Shown here piece by piece: positions 43,759-55,249 of a stretch of 64,000 nt of DNA. The DNA is from Bimuria novae-zelandiae CBS 107.79 (Eukaryota > Ascomycota > Dothideomycetes > Pleosporales > Didymosphaeriaceae), in assembly GCA_010015655.1 (NCBI GenBank), contig ML976662.1, positions 330,255 to 394,254 of the forward strand, written 5' to 3'. The position numbers and the translations under genes are program-made. Below the pieces are notes generated by a model that was given only the letters and a program-made list of their open reading frames with translations, was not told where the DNA came from and searched no databases. The first letter of the stretch is position 1, and each line of letters starts with the position of its first letter.

Positions 43759-45548
43759 AGCTAGCCGATACGTAAGCTGGCCACCCGGGTAAGCTGGCCA
43801 CCCCACCAAAACGCGACACCTGCACAAAACACGCCACATCTCTCCACAACGCTCATTAATATGGACGCCCGTGAGCATGCTATATAATTAGCTATTAGAG
43901 ATTTTAATACAGGCATTTATTCTAGTTATCGCGCTGCGGCTACCGCGTACAGTGTTCCTTAATTAACCCTATCGACGCGTATTAATGGCGTACAAAACTA
44001 ACGCGTTAGTCACTAACACCAGCAGCGTCTGACTCCTCTATAGGAGGACTTCCTAGTAGAATAGATCCTTAAAGAAGACGTACGCGCCTGCCCTCCCTCA
44101 CACGCTCGCGCTTAAGAAATGGCTAATTAAATTCTACGTATGAATGGCGACAACTAGCCTATTGGCAAGCTCTGGCTCTCACACTTCCTCCGGCGCCAGC
44201 CACGCGTTGCCTCTGTAGTCGGCAGAAAGCTAGAGGCTCAGAGAGCTGATGCAGCGACACCAGAGCAGCTACGCGCGTTCCTAGAGCTCTACAAACAGAC
44301 TCGACGGCGGCTTAACATACGGGTGGAGAACACATACAATATGGATGAGACTGGCATTGCCCTAGGGGTATGTACTAACACCAGAGTACTCTTTAGTAGT
44401 TAGAAGAAGAAGGCTTATGTTCGCTCTCTAAAGAATCGCCAGTAGGTCTCTATAATTAAGTGTATATCGGCGACAGGGCGAAAGCTACGCTGTGCGGTCA
44501 TCTTTAAGGGCTAGAGCCTACAGACAACATGGTTCTCCTCGTCCCACGTACCTGACTGGATCTACACTACCTCTAAGAACAGATAGACGTCAAAAGCGAT
44601 AGGTGTTAAGTGGCTACAGCGCATATTTATACCTGAGACAGCTGTATCTAATGGCCAGCACAGGCTCCTCATCCTTAACGGTCACAGCAGCTATATTAAT
44701 ATAGACTTCCTGTGGCTCTGCAAGCTACATCGTATACAGCTCTTATATCTACCTGCGCACACTTCACACGTCCTATAGCCTCTTAATCTCGCTCCTTTCT
44801 CTATAATTAAGTCTAGCTATAGGCGTCAGATCTAAGAGCTCGCATTACTTAACGACGCTACGCCTATTAAGAAGGAGCGCTTTATCACCTGCTATTATTA
44901 AGCTAGGGAGGAAGGCTTTATAGAGCGTGTAATTTAAGCTAGCTGGCAGGCATCTGGTATCTGCCTATTTAACATCAATCACGTGCTCAGCTCGTCGCAG
45001 GTCTCTCAGAGGCCTACTACGCCTACACGTCAGCAGCAGCCTCAGCAGCAGCTCCAGAGCTTCCTCTCTACTCCCCAGGGCCCTCACGATCTCTATATAG
45101 CGCAGCGCAGCGTCCAGAGCGTCGAGAATCCAGGTCGTACGACCCGGCTACTCCTACAGAAAGCAGGTAAGGCTCTAGCAGCTGCAAATGCTAGAGCTGC
45201 AGGCCTAGAAGCAGAGAAAAGACGACTTGAGCAGCAGCTAGAGATATCTACCTCTTAGCGTCAGCGTAAGCGCGTTCGAGTAGACCTAAATTAACGCTTT
45301 ACAGAGGTAGAGAGTATCAGGGAGGCTATGCGCGCAGCTAAGGCTTTAGTAGTTTAATTACGTAGATTTACTATATTAAGCACCTTAAAAGTAACTACTA
45401 GAGCTACAGTAGCTGCAGCGCTTAAATCTATGTGTAGTTAATAGTAATTATAAGAAGCGTTGTTGAGAAATCGTGTGTTTTGTGCAGGTGTCGTGTTTTG
45501 GTGGGGTGGCTAGCTTACCCGGGTGGCCAGCTTACGTATCGGCTAGCT
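43759..45548 (+). mobile_element. pogo-type element inserted in the B2 LTR (1790 bp)
   Basis: TA duplication at 43757-43758 and 45549-45550. The inverted repeats start AGCTAGCCGATACGTAAGC and run about 75 bp with very few mismatches. They contain a direct repeat of GTAAGCTGGCCACCC, presumably transposase binding sites. Rejoining the flanks restores the B-type LTR sequence. Confidence 0.92.
43861..45357 (+). pseudogene. pogo-type DDE transposase with Asp-to-Asn changes
   Basis: One frame of 499 codons from the ATG at 43861 to the TAA at 45355, interrupted by about 17 stops. N-terminal helix-turn-helix (YRAAATAYSVP), CENP-B-like domain, then the catalytic block YNMDETGIALG near 44338 (intact first Asp), LLILNGHSSYI near 44668 (second Asp now Asn) and LPAHTSHVL.PLNLAPFS near 44750 (third Asp now Asn). 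The C-terminus has a Gln-rich stretch and a coiled coil (AAGLEAEKRRLEQQLE, 45200-45250). Length and order fit Fot1/pogo. It cannot transpose. Confidence 0.88.
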
Positions 45549-45969
45549 TAGCTGGTCCTAAAGGGATAAGGGTTGGTTTTCGGATAAGAGTATTAGTAAT
45601 ATATGTAAGGGGTATTAATAGCTCGCGCGTATTAATAGGGCGTTAGTATTAAAGGTGTATATAGTATAATTAAATTAATAAGAGAGCCTAAGTTAAATCT
45701 AAATAACAAATTAGTAAATACGTTAAATATAATAGTAGAAGTCTATTATCGTGTTCTTATATACATAACCTGTCTTATAAATCCTAATAATCCTAAGAGT
45801 CCTAGAAGTCTTAAAATCTTATATACTAAAATATTTTTAATACGTTCAATGCTTCTAGGACGCGTAACTAATTACGTAATTTATAGCTAAGTTAGAAATC
45901 TTAGCTAAATATATAAATAAGTATCTGTATCCTGCCTTATATTATATTGAATTTTAATAAATCCTAATA

Positions 45970-46525
45970 TTAGCTCCTCTCTCTAGGCTTAATATCCTTA
46001 TAAGTTAACTACCTATAAAGCTACTTTCTTAATTTACCTAATATTATTATTCGCAAGCCAATCGCCTTAAAAAAAGTTACGTATTTACTATAATTACTTA
46101 TTTATACTACGCTAAGAAGTAACTCTCCTGCTAACTATTATTACTATACTTAAAGTACATAAATTATGCTTAATATTGTAATTAAAAGTGTAAGCTAGAG
46201 GAGATTCCTTTACTACATTATTTTAAAATAAATACTAAGTTAGAAAGGTTAGAAAAGTTAGAGGCTAAGAAGGAAGTAAAACTTTATGTAAAGGAAAAGC
46301 TTACTTATATAGCACTCTTACGTGCTTGTCTAGCACGAGAGAAGATAGCGCGTTTGCGTAATTAGTATAAAAAGGTACGTTAGAAGAAATAAGAGTTATT
46401 TAATTATAGTATATTTATAGTAGATAAGTTAGAGGCCATAATGGATCGTAAGGAGCTTACTTAGGTAGTAGTATTAATTAATCCTAGTACTACTCTAAGT
46501 ACTAAGGTAATAGACTAGTTTATAG
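45970..46525 (+). pseudogene. Opposite-strand ORF near the 3' LTR of B2
   Basis: Plus-strand frame from about 46190: CKLEEIPLLHYF, then KLERLEKLEAKKEVKLYVKE and LAREKIARLRN, with three stops, ending near LEAIMDRKEL. A Cys-containing start followed by a basic coiled coil, in the same position as the ORFs in B1 and C. It does not align clearly with the B1 counterpart although the pol regions do. Confidence 0.4.
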
Positions 46526-48397
46526 TCTAGTTAAAGCCTTTCCCTTCTACTGTACATTGCGCTAGTATTATTAATTCTTTTTTAATAATTTTATAAGTAT
46601 TCCTCTAGTTCTTAAGTATTTTCACTGTATAGATATCCTTTCTATTTAATAAGATATATACGTGGCTAATCCTTATAGTAGAGTATTTATTTAACTTCGA
46701 ATTTATTTTCCTCCTTAGGTTAGTAATAGAAGGTAGTTTTAACTAGTGTCTCTAGGTCTAGAGGTTCTAATTAGTTTACGTAAAATACTAGGTGTATTTT
46801 TACGTCTAGTAGTAGTTCTAATTAGTAGTTAACTAGTAATACTTATTTAATAATAAAAAATAGTCTAACCTTAATATAATCTAGTTTCTTGTATTTCTTC
46901 TTTTAAGTTTAAGATTTTTTATAAGTAGATATGTTTTCTCCTCCTTTTTTTTTTTTTTTTTTTTGCTAAAATGCTATTTTTCGTTTTCAGTTTATATAAG
47001 AATACTTTACTATTAAGATTTCTTAAGATTCTCTTAGAGTTATACGTATATCCTTTTTATAGTTTCTACTATATTAATTACTTCTTCTGTTTTAATTTTT
47101 ATAGTAAATAATTAATTAAAGAGATTTGGGTATCTTTCGTAGTTTATATAAAATAGTGTAAATCCTATTACAACTAATATTTTGTTATTGTATGCTAATT
47201 ATGCTATAGGGAATAGGGAAATCTAGTTATTCTTCTAGTAATTATAGTAGATGCGTAGGTACGTCTTAATAGTCTAATTCGTACGTTTTGTTTATCCGTC
47301 GATTTGCGGATAATATGCTAGTAATAGTTTTCGTTTATTCTAATATGTGCCATAAGTATTATCTATTAGTTTAAGGTAAAGAGCTTATCTTTATCGCCAA
47401 TAATTATCTTTAGAATACTATAGTATTATATAAGTTAATTTAAGATAAGGAATGCGAGTTTCTTTACTATAGTTATCTTTTAATATAGTAGTAATTCCAC
47501 GTATTTAGTAAATTAACAGATAATATTTAGTATAATATTATAACTAATTCTAGTTGCAGGATTCTTTAAATTTAGTAGTCCTATAATAAAATCTATAGCG
47601 ATGTCTTCCTATAGTGCCGTAGGTATCTAGATTACTTATATTTCTCTATATTTAAGATAAGTTACATTCTTGTTGCGTTATCAATCTGCGTATTTATAAA
47701 TATATATAGCTACTACTTCTTTAAATCCTTTAAAACAACAGTTCTACGAAATGAGTTCTATGATCTCCTTAATACCCAGGTGTCTGTACACTAGGTTATT
47801 ATAGTATTATTATATAATTTTAATTTATAATGCCTTAGATACTTCTTCCGCAATAAGAAAGAGTTAGTTTAGTTTTGCTATAAGCTTAAAAGATATATAC
47901 TTATTTTTTTTATAGTATTATAAAGTAGGTCTTTACCTTTTCTTTTATAAAGTTATTTTATTAGCTAAGCGCGTCTGCTTGCCCGTTCTCCTTTCTTATT
48001 ATATAAATAATTTTAAACTTGTATTATCCTATAGTATATAACTATTACTATTTTCGTGGTGTAAGTTCTTTTATAGTCGTGAATCGTAGTAAGTTCTTAT
48101 AATCTATATAAATTTTTAGCGTTAAGTAACTAAGAGCGTAGATCTTTTAGTGCTTTAATACTTTTATAATAGCGTAGAGTTCCTTGTCGTGTACATCGTA
48201 TCGTGTTTCTGCGTTGTTAAATTTCCGTGAATAGTACGCAATTAGATACCATTTTCCATTCTTTTCTTGCTTTGCGCATGCGTCCATTGCGAGGTCGCTT
48301 GCGTCTATTTCGAATCGTACTAGTTCTCCGTCCTAGAAGTGGATAAATGCTAATGGCATAATACATGCTATTTTTAATAGTTAGAATAATACTCTAC
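46526..48397 (-). pseudogene. Pol of B2, integrase/RNase H part, decayed
   Basis: Collinear with 31350-33350 of B1 (shared strings such as GATATGTTT near 46930 and the RNase H region near 48100-48380). Stops throughout. Interrupted at 48397 by the solo LTR and continuing at 48846. Confidence 0.65.
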
Positions 48398-48845
48398 TGT
48401 TATGAGGCGCTCACACCTTGTTCCGATCCAGGTTAGGGCGGTAAGGTATCATAGTGCTTTATAAATTATTTAATAGTATAAGTTAATGCGACACTTAGCG
48501 CGAAGCTAAATAATTTAATCTTATAATAAAATAAGATAACTATTAGTTTATATAGGAGAACGTACTCGCACAGAAGATATGTAAGTTAACTATAAGAAGT
48601 GTATAAAGGAAATCTGTCCCGTATATATATCCTCCTTGTCCTATAGAATCCCACGATGTCCCATACCCTGGTGCCGTGGGATCCCATGGGATTCTCTGGG
48701 ACGTCACGTGACCGAGGTCACGTGGTCCCATAATGTCCCATGGTCTTGGCGTCTGAAACAGCCTGGAACGTTACGTAAGCTCGAGGTGGGGCCCGAGTGC
48801 CGTCATAAGGCCCGTCGTCCCACCGTCGACTTCTGGATTATAATA
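48398..48845 (-). mobile_element. Solo LTR of gypsy family A (448 bp)
   Basis: TCTAC duplication at 48393-48397 and 48846-48850. Reverse orientation: plus strand starts TGTTATGAGGCGCTCAC and ends TTATAATA. Contains GTCACGTGAC at 48703-48712 and GTCACGTG again at 48717. Little mutated compared with the 3' LTR of A at 20246-20605. The 62-78 codon open frames over it are accidental. Confidence 0.93.
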
Positions 48846-48872
48846 TCTACACTTTATTATCTATGTAAATAG

Positions 48873-51857
48873 CAGAGATAGCAATAATTAAGTTAATTAA
48901 GTTAAGGTAAATTACTTAATTAATTAATAGATCTAGCATCTTTTAATTAACTTAATTAACATAATAGCAAAAAAAGGCTTAAATTATTAATTTAATTAAC
49001 TTAATTAATCAATTCTAGTATAATAAATTAACCGCTGTAAATCTCGTAGATAGTCTCTAGCTCTTTAGAAGAGATAGCGTTACTACGTAGACTTCTTACT
49101 ACTATTATAGGCTTTAAGCCAAGACGCTTCTAGCTATAAAGACTCTAAAGGGCGGAGAGGAGATCTACCTTCATACAGAAACACCTTGTCTCTAATAAAT
49201 TACTAAGCTCTAAGAAGGTCCTCTTATAATTAGTAGTTACCGCAAAAATGCTAAGAATCGTAAAGGCGAATCGCAATAAGATAGGGTAGTTATTAACCTT
49301 TTTTATTTAGTATGTAATTAGGTCGCGCGCAAATAGGAACTCCTTAAGTATAGGTAGCTTAATTATCTAGCGCTCGAACTTGTCGCGGCGATAGGCTAGA
49401 CAGGCGTTATTACCTTATAGGGTAGCTCTTATAAAGTCTAACTGGCTTAAAGCTGGCCTAGTACGTGCTTTCTTTGGCGGAGGCTCTAGAGTACTAACAA
49501 GAGAGGCGGCATCTTTAAACTCTGCCTACAAGCATTAAAAGCTAACATAGTAATTATTTAGCCAGCCTTTATATGTGTGAGGTCCTTTAAAAAGCTCCTT
49601 ATTATAATTAAGAGGCACTACCTATACTTTATTTATATAATATTTCGTGCGTAAGTAAAGATAGTAAGTAGCGTAATATACTAAGGCATCCGTTAACTTG
49701 CGTATATAATTAATAATCTTAATATAAGCTATATTATAAGTAGCTTAGATATAATCCTCTAGGACGTTAATATCGTTAAAGTTAATATTATTATATTAGA
49801 AGAGCATCTTGTTAAAAGTAGTAATAAGCTAATTAAGTATAAGAAGCACCTCCTAGATAGCGCCTAACATGCTAGCTACGCCTCTACCCTTTATATAAGT
49901 AGTAGCCTCTTTAAAGGGCTATAGAATTTTTTAGTACTCTATAACTATTGCCTAATCCTTAGTAAAGAGGCCATCTTTTTTAATAAACTAATACTTTTTA
50001 AGATTAAGTAGTTAGTAGCGTTAACAGGTGCCCTAGTAATAATACTTAATAAGCTTATAATTAATATAATTATTAAAAGGTATACAGAGCTTAAGGGCGC
50101 GCGTAAAATAGTTATAATAACTATTTTACCTTAACTTTACTAGTTTAATAATCTTTACTGTTTTAACTTTGTAATCTCCTTTTAGTTAAGTGTTATAGGT
50201 TATCTAGCACTATTTAAGAAGTTATTAAACTTATAGAGTATAAATAGAGGTAATAACGTTAATTAAGACGCCTAAAGGGCTAACCTTATACTACTTATTA
50301 AGAAACGCTTCTTTTTTATTAAGATACTCTTTTGTATTCTTAAACGCCTTACAATTTTTACTAAATATAATTTACTAAATAATAAGATTAATTATATAGT
50401 AAGCGCAGCGTAGCCTTTAATAGTAAGTATTAAAGTTATATTTAATAGCTAAGGTATTAATCGGGGAGTCGTTATTAGTAGCGTTATTAAGAATAAAGTA
50501 ACCTAAGTTATAGGCAGAGATTTTAAAACTCTTAAGTATAATATTAATAATAGTAGTAATATTAACGCTTGTATACTAGCTAATTAATAAGGGCAGGCCT
50601 AATACGTAATCATAAGGCTTATTATTATAATTAAGATAGTAGACGTACATACCTATTAGCGCCTATTTACTGACTACTAATATCTAATTATTAAAGGAGA
50701 TGTGTATGGCTGATCGCGCGTGACAAAGATAACCACTAACGGTAGGGATATACGACTCGTACTCTGCGATAATATGAGATTGTAGGGTGTTGTAAAATCT
50801 CCACAGCTCTGCCTTAGCCAACAGGTTAGCCTACCATAATATAGCTCGAAAAGCAGCGCCCTCGATTACAAAGAGTGCCTAGTTATTAGCTACTACCTAA
50901 TTAAGTACTAATTATAAGAAATCTGTGTGCGAGAAGCTCTTTGCGATAAGGTTAGTAATACCCTAAAATACTCTAAGGCCTTTATAGTGAAATTAGGCGA
51001 GCAAGGAGGATTACTTAGAGGGAATTGTTATAATACAGGAGGTAGCTTTTAGGCTATTCTTATTAATGCCATAATTAGTCTTACGCTTAGCGAGATGCCG
51101 CGCGATTAATATAGTTAATAAATTAGCTTAATAGAACCCGTTAGGATGCTTATAGCAGTAGTAATAGTGGTAGAGCTAGTATAGGCGTTGTTGCCTACAA
51201 TGCCAGAGGCGATATCCGTGCCGCTAAACCCAGCTCTTTCGACTGCGCTTTGCACTGTGAGCTAGTTTGTAATAATTTAGTAAACGTGCCTATTTAATGC
51301 CCTTGTACGCGTCGTTATTATCTTTGTCTTAATTAGTTATAAAGAGGGTGCCTCCTATAGAGCTTTTATTAGTATTAAGCTCTAACAGTGCGTTAGTGGC
51401 TATATTAGTGGCGCTATTATTAAGAGGGGTCTGTAACGCCACGCTTTTAAGCCGCTAGCTAAAAACTTAAGATAGGTTACTATTTATGCCTTCTAGGCAA
51501 TTAGTGGTGGTAGGTAAGATAAGTTAGCTCTATTTAAGGTTTACTAAGATAAGGAGACTGTAGGTATAGAGGGCTCTCTTGCTTTTATGCGCAGTCGCCA
51601 GGGCGGGATAATATTGCGCCTAAGGTAGCGACGTTGTATAAGAGGCAGCTGCGCCTAAACACGAAGTTACGTAATCTACTAGCGTTAGAAATATAGCGCT
51701 AAACCTAGATAGGCAACTATTACGACCTTAGACTTTGTTAACTACTCTACTATACTAAAAAAATCCTATATCCTATAGTATATCCCCTAAGATCTAGAAG
51801 ATTTAAATCTATTAATTAAGTTAAGTTATTAAGTTAACTTAATTATTACTAAGTCTG
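48873..51857 (-). mobile_element. hAT element 2 (2985 bp)
   Basis: 8-bp duplication GTAAATAG (48865-48872, 51858-51865). Inverted repeats CAGAGATAGCAATAATTAAG and CAGACTTAGTAATAATTAAG. Rejoining the flanks restores the gypsy B sequence (compare 33345-33365). Much more AT-shifted than hAT element 1. Confidence 0.93.
49030..51700 (-). pseudogene. hAT transposase of element 2, heavily decayed
   Basis: On the minus strand the C-terminal dimerisation domain reads NNYPILLRFAFTILSIFAV, then LLETRCFCMKVDLLSAL near 49290-49140, typical of fungal hAT transposases. Upstream minus-strand sequence towards 51250 keeps only fragments. Stops everywhere. Confidence 0.75.
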
Positions 51858-51865
51858 GTAAATAG

Positions 51866-53995
51866 TGCATCTTTCCTTATAAGGTTTATTAAGGGTATTA
51901 AAAATTTTGAATAATTCTTAATAAACTATTAATTAAATTTATAGAATTTTAAGAATTCTTAGATATTTTTCGCGATTTTAACATTAGCTAGTTTTTAATA
52001 TATTAATTTTTATTTGGTGCAATTTTAATCTTATCTATGCTAATTATATATCTAATAAATTCTAGTCTCTATACGTAGAATTTACACTTCTTTAGCTTAA
52101 TTGGTAGGTGTGCTCCGTCTAATGCCTTTAGTACTATTTATACGTGTGATACGTGGTCTGATTCGTTTTCGGAGAAGACAAGGATGCCGTCTATGTATAT
52201 AATATTAAACATGTCTAGATAGTTACGTAGTACGTTATTAATAAGTGCTTAAAAAGTCGCTGATGCGTTAGTAGGTCTAAAAGATATAACTATATATTTA
52301 AATAGTTTATAGCGTGTTTTAAATACTATCTTCCACTCGACACCCTTCTTAATTTGTGTAAGGTAGTATCTATCTTATAAATTTATTATTATAAAGATCC
52401 TTACTCTCGAGAGTTAATCTCGAAGTTTTAAAATATTTAGTAGTACGTATTAGTTTTTAATTATTATATTTTTTAGGTTCTTATAGTTTTTATAGGGCCA
52501 TAGTTATCTATTCTTTTTTAGTATAAATATAAAAGGGCTTGCTACTAGTAAATTTAAAAGTTTAATATATCTTTTTATAAGATTTATTTTTATAAATTCT
52601 TTTTCTTGCTAGAGTTCTTTTTTAGATTTACTATATAGTACTCTAAAGGGTGGCATTTTCCCTTTTTCTAGGTTAATTATATAATTTTAAGGTTAATATT
52701 CTAGAAGATTTGCTTTTCCTTCTCTTTCCATAAATATATAATTCCATGCTTAGTAGCATTCTAGAATTTTATAGCTTGTGCTATTATCTATCTTCTTGCG
52801 CTCTGTGACCTGGTGGTTCCTACTAGCATCTGCTAAGGATATTTCCCGTTTTTCGACTATCTATCGTAAGACTATGTTATTAATTGCTCTCTTATCTACT
52901 ATTTTATTCTGTTAATGCGTAGGCTTTACTTATAATTTATAATTATAACATTTAAAGGATAACTTCTTCTATTCTTAATTAATTATAAGGTTATGCTTTC
53001 TTAACTAGGGTAGTCTTAAAATTACGTTATAATTAGCTTCTTTAACAATATTAAGTGTAATTAGTTTCTATTATTTATAGATTTTAAGAGTTATTTTAAC
53101 CTCGTATCCAATTATTGCGTTACTAGGCATTAGTAATCTATTTATAATATAAATAGTGTAGGGTATAGTTTTCTTGCGTTTATAAAATCATGTTTTATTA
53201 AGTACTTTTTTTAACACATAGCTCTCATATACTCTCAAGTTTAGTATAGCTTTTATCTATGTTCCTTTAAGCTATACTAGTAGCTTAATCAATTCCTAAT
53301 TATTAGTAATATTTAGTTCTTTAAAGGCGTTCTTTCGCCTAAGCCTAGGTCTAAAAAAGATATTTTTTGTTACTACCTTTATAGGCTTAAGGTATCTTTC
53401 CTTTTTTCTTCTTAAGGCTATTACTAAGCCTTTTTAAAAAAAAAAAAAAAAAAAGCTTTACTATCTTTATTCCTTATTACTAATTTAATCTTAAGGGTTG
53501 TAGTTTCCTTAAGTATATAGTTAAATATAATCTTTTTTTTTCTTTTTATGTTTCTCGTAATTAGGGTGCAAGCACGTTTACTATATATCTAACGTATATT
53601 TTTTATTAACTAGTAGTAATAGCGCCTAGTTTATTACTTAGTTAAAGTATAAAAAGTATCGCGTTTCGCGTTTATCCTAAAGGTAAATATTATAATAGGC
53701 GATAGGGCAATTAAACTACTCTTATTTATATTATTAGTATATTCGCGGGAGGTAGCTATATTCCTTAGCTTAGTAATATATAGCATATTAATATTCTTTA
53801 TAGAGGGTCTATTGTATAGTTCTATGCGTAGGATTATAGTGGTCTAGGTCGTACTATAGTTTGTAGTTTAGGTTTTTGTTTAGGTACCTCTTCTTAAAGT
53901 CTTTATATTTATAGTAGTGGTCTGCCTATTCGCATGCTACCTTACTAACTAAATTAGGTTAATAAGCGTAGTAAAGTGCTATTTTATTATTAGAT
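51866..53995 (-). pseudogene. Pol of B2, RT to protease part, decayed
   Basis: RT with YIDGILVFSENE near 52165-52196 (second catalytic Asp lost). Collinear with 33360-35460 of B1. Ends abruptly near 53995. Confidence 0.7.
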
Positions 53996-54058
53996 TAAAG
54001 AGTATTCTTGATAAGATCGAATAATAATTAATAGGGTTAATCTAGTTAAGGTCATTAA

Positions 54059-54444
54059 TATATCGGCGCAGGTCACTTAAAGGATCAATATTAGCGTATC
54101 TCTTCGTAGAGGCATATGGGAGTGCGTGTATAAGAATATAGCCTCGAATAAATTAAGTGCCTATAGGCCTTGTACAAAAGGATACAGAAAAGGTACTAAA
54201 CTACAAAGGCCCTAAGCTCCTCTAAATACACCTCTTCCTAGATAGCTAGCTAGCACATAACTGCCATAGGTTAACCGTTAGTCTAATAGATCTAAAATAG
54301 GTCCGAATCAGATCTGTAGTTCCCCATCAGTCTAATAGATCCGAAATTGGTCCAATACGGATAAGTATTAGTTTTCAGATAATCTCAAATCCTATCTTAA
54401 CTAGCCAAAGGTTCTCGTGTTAATAAGCGATTATTCCTATTACA
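54059..54444 (-). repeat. 3' LTR of element C
   Basis: Plus strand starts TATATCGGCGCAGG (TG mutated to TA) and ends TATTACA. Differs from the 5' LTR mainly by transitions. Confidence 0.93.
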
Positions 54445-54517
54445 CTACCCCCTCCTTTATAACTTATAGATAGTCCCTTATCTATACCGTGTGTGAATTA
54501 TTTCGCGCGTTTTAGCT

Positions 54518-55135
54518 ATGTCTAGCAAACAGCGCAGTTAGTAACGTTGCGGTAGTAATTATAACTCTACTAATTAGTTAATTTCTATTTATCTTGTTTC
54601 GCTAGTTATGCACGTTCGATCGCGGCAACGTGCCTAACTACAAGTTCCCTAAGCTATCCTCTAAAAAGTGCAGCTACTGCACCTCTCAGAATAAAAGGTG
54701 CAACCCTATAAGTATAGTAATTCTAATTCTAGTCTACTTTAATAATAGATTAGGTAGGTGCCGGACTTCGTAGAGTCTAAATTTTAAACTTTTAGGAGGG
54801 CCTTGCAGGATTAAGAGGGGGCTAGCAAGGAAGACGCTACTAACCTCTAACCTGCACTTAACAAGGCTATAAAGGACCTAGGCATAATTATGCAGGTTAT
54901 CTAGGCGGGTAAGGCTAGGCTAACTTCTGTAGAATTGCTGCTCGCGCAGCATTCTACTTCTATATAGGTGAAGAATTATCTACGGCGTGTAGAGAAGGCA
55001 GTGGATAATCTTTATAATACTATAAGGACGGCTTCAGAGGGGGGTCAGGGGAAGGGAAAGGGTAAGGAGAAGGGGAAGGCGCTTACTGCCCTTAAAAATG
55101 CTCTACCTAAGCCCTCTAATTTAGATAAGGAGTAG
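54518..55135 (+). pseudogene. Opposite-strand ORF near the 3' LTR of C, Cys-rich plus coiled coil
   Basis: An ATG at 54518 (MSSKQRS) and a TAG at 55133-55135 are in the same frame, 206 codons apart. The C-terminal half is well preserved: ALNKAIKDLGIIMQVI, VKNYLRRVEKAVDNLYNTIR, GKGKGKEKGKALTAL. In the next frame the N-terminal half has KCSYCTSQNKRCNPI, a CX2CX6C cluster (54666-54710), so there is a frameshift between the halves. The strand is opposite to gag-pol. It resembles small Cys-rich coiled-coil proteins often seen near fungal retroelements, from general memory; function unknown. Confidence 0.5.
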
Positions 55136-55249
55136 AATTTTGTTTTTTCTTTCTTTTCTTTCTTATACTATTAAAATTTAAAACTCTTAGGCCTGCTACT
55201 CTGTTCCTTATTCCTATAAGTAAATCCACTAACTTAATACCTTTAGAGG

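Larger units (their letters stand above)
43740..53995 (-). mobile_element. Ty3/gypsy element B2, truncated, carrying three insertions
   Basis: Relative of B1 by alignment of the pol region (for example GCTCTGTGACCTGGTGGTTC at 34293 and 52798). The 3' LTR is 43740-43758 plus 45549-45969, starting TGTTAAGCCC and ending ATCCTAATA. A polypurine tract (AGAGAGAGGAGCTAA, minus) follows. Insertions: pogo element in the LTR, solo LTR of family A, hAT element 2. Homology to B1 stops near 53995, so gag and the 5' LTR are missing. Confidence 0.8.

Noticed and set aside
48543..48872. 62- and 78-codon open frames in the solo LTR of family A
   Set aside because: LTR sequence bounded by TCTAC duplications; non-coding.
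46945..53460. Poly-T and poly-A runs (46945-46965, 53435-53455) as LINE or SINE tails
   Set aside because: They lie inside gypsy B2 pol at positions collinear with B1 and have no flanking duplication.
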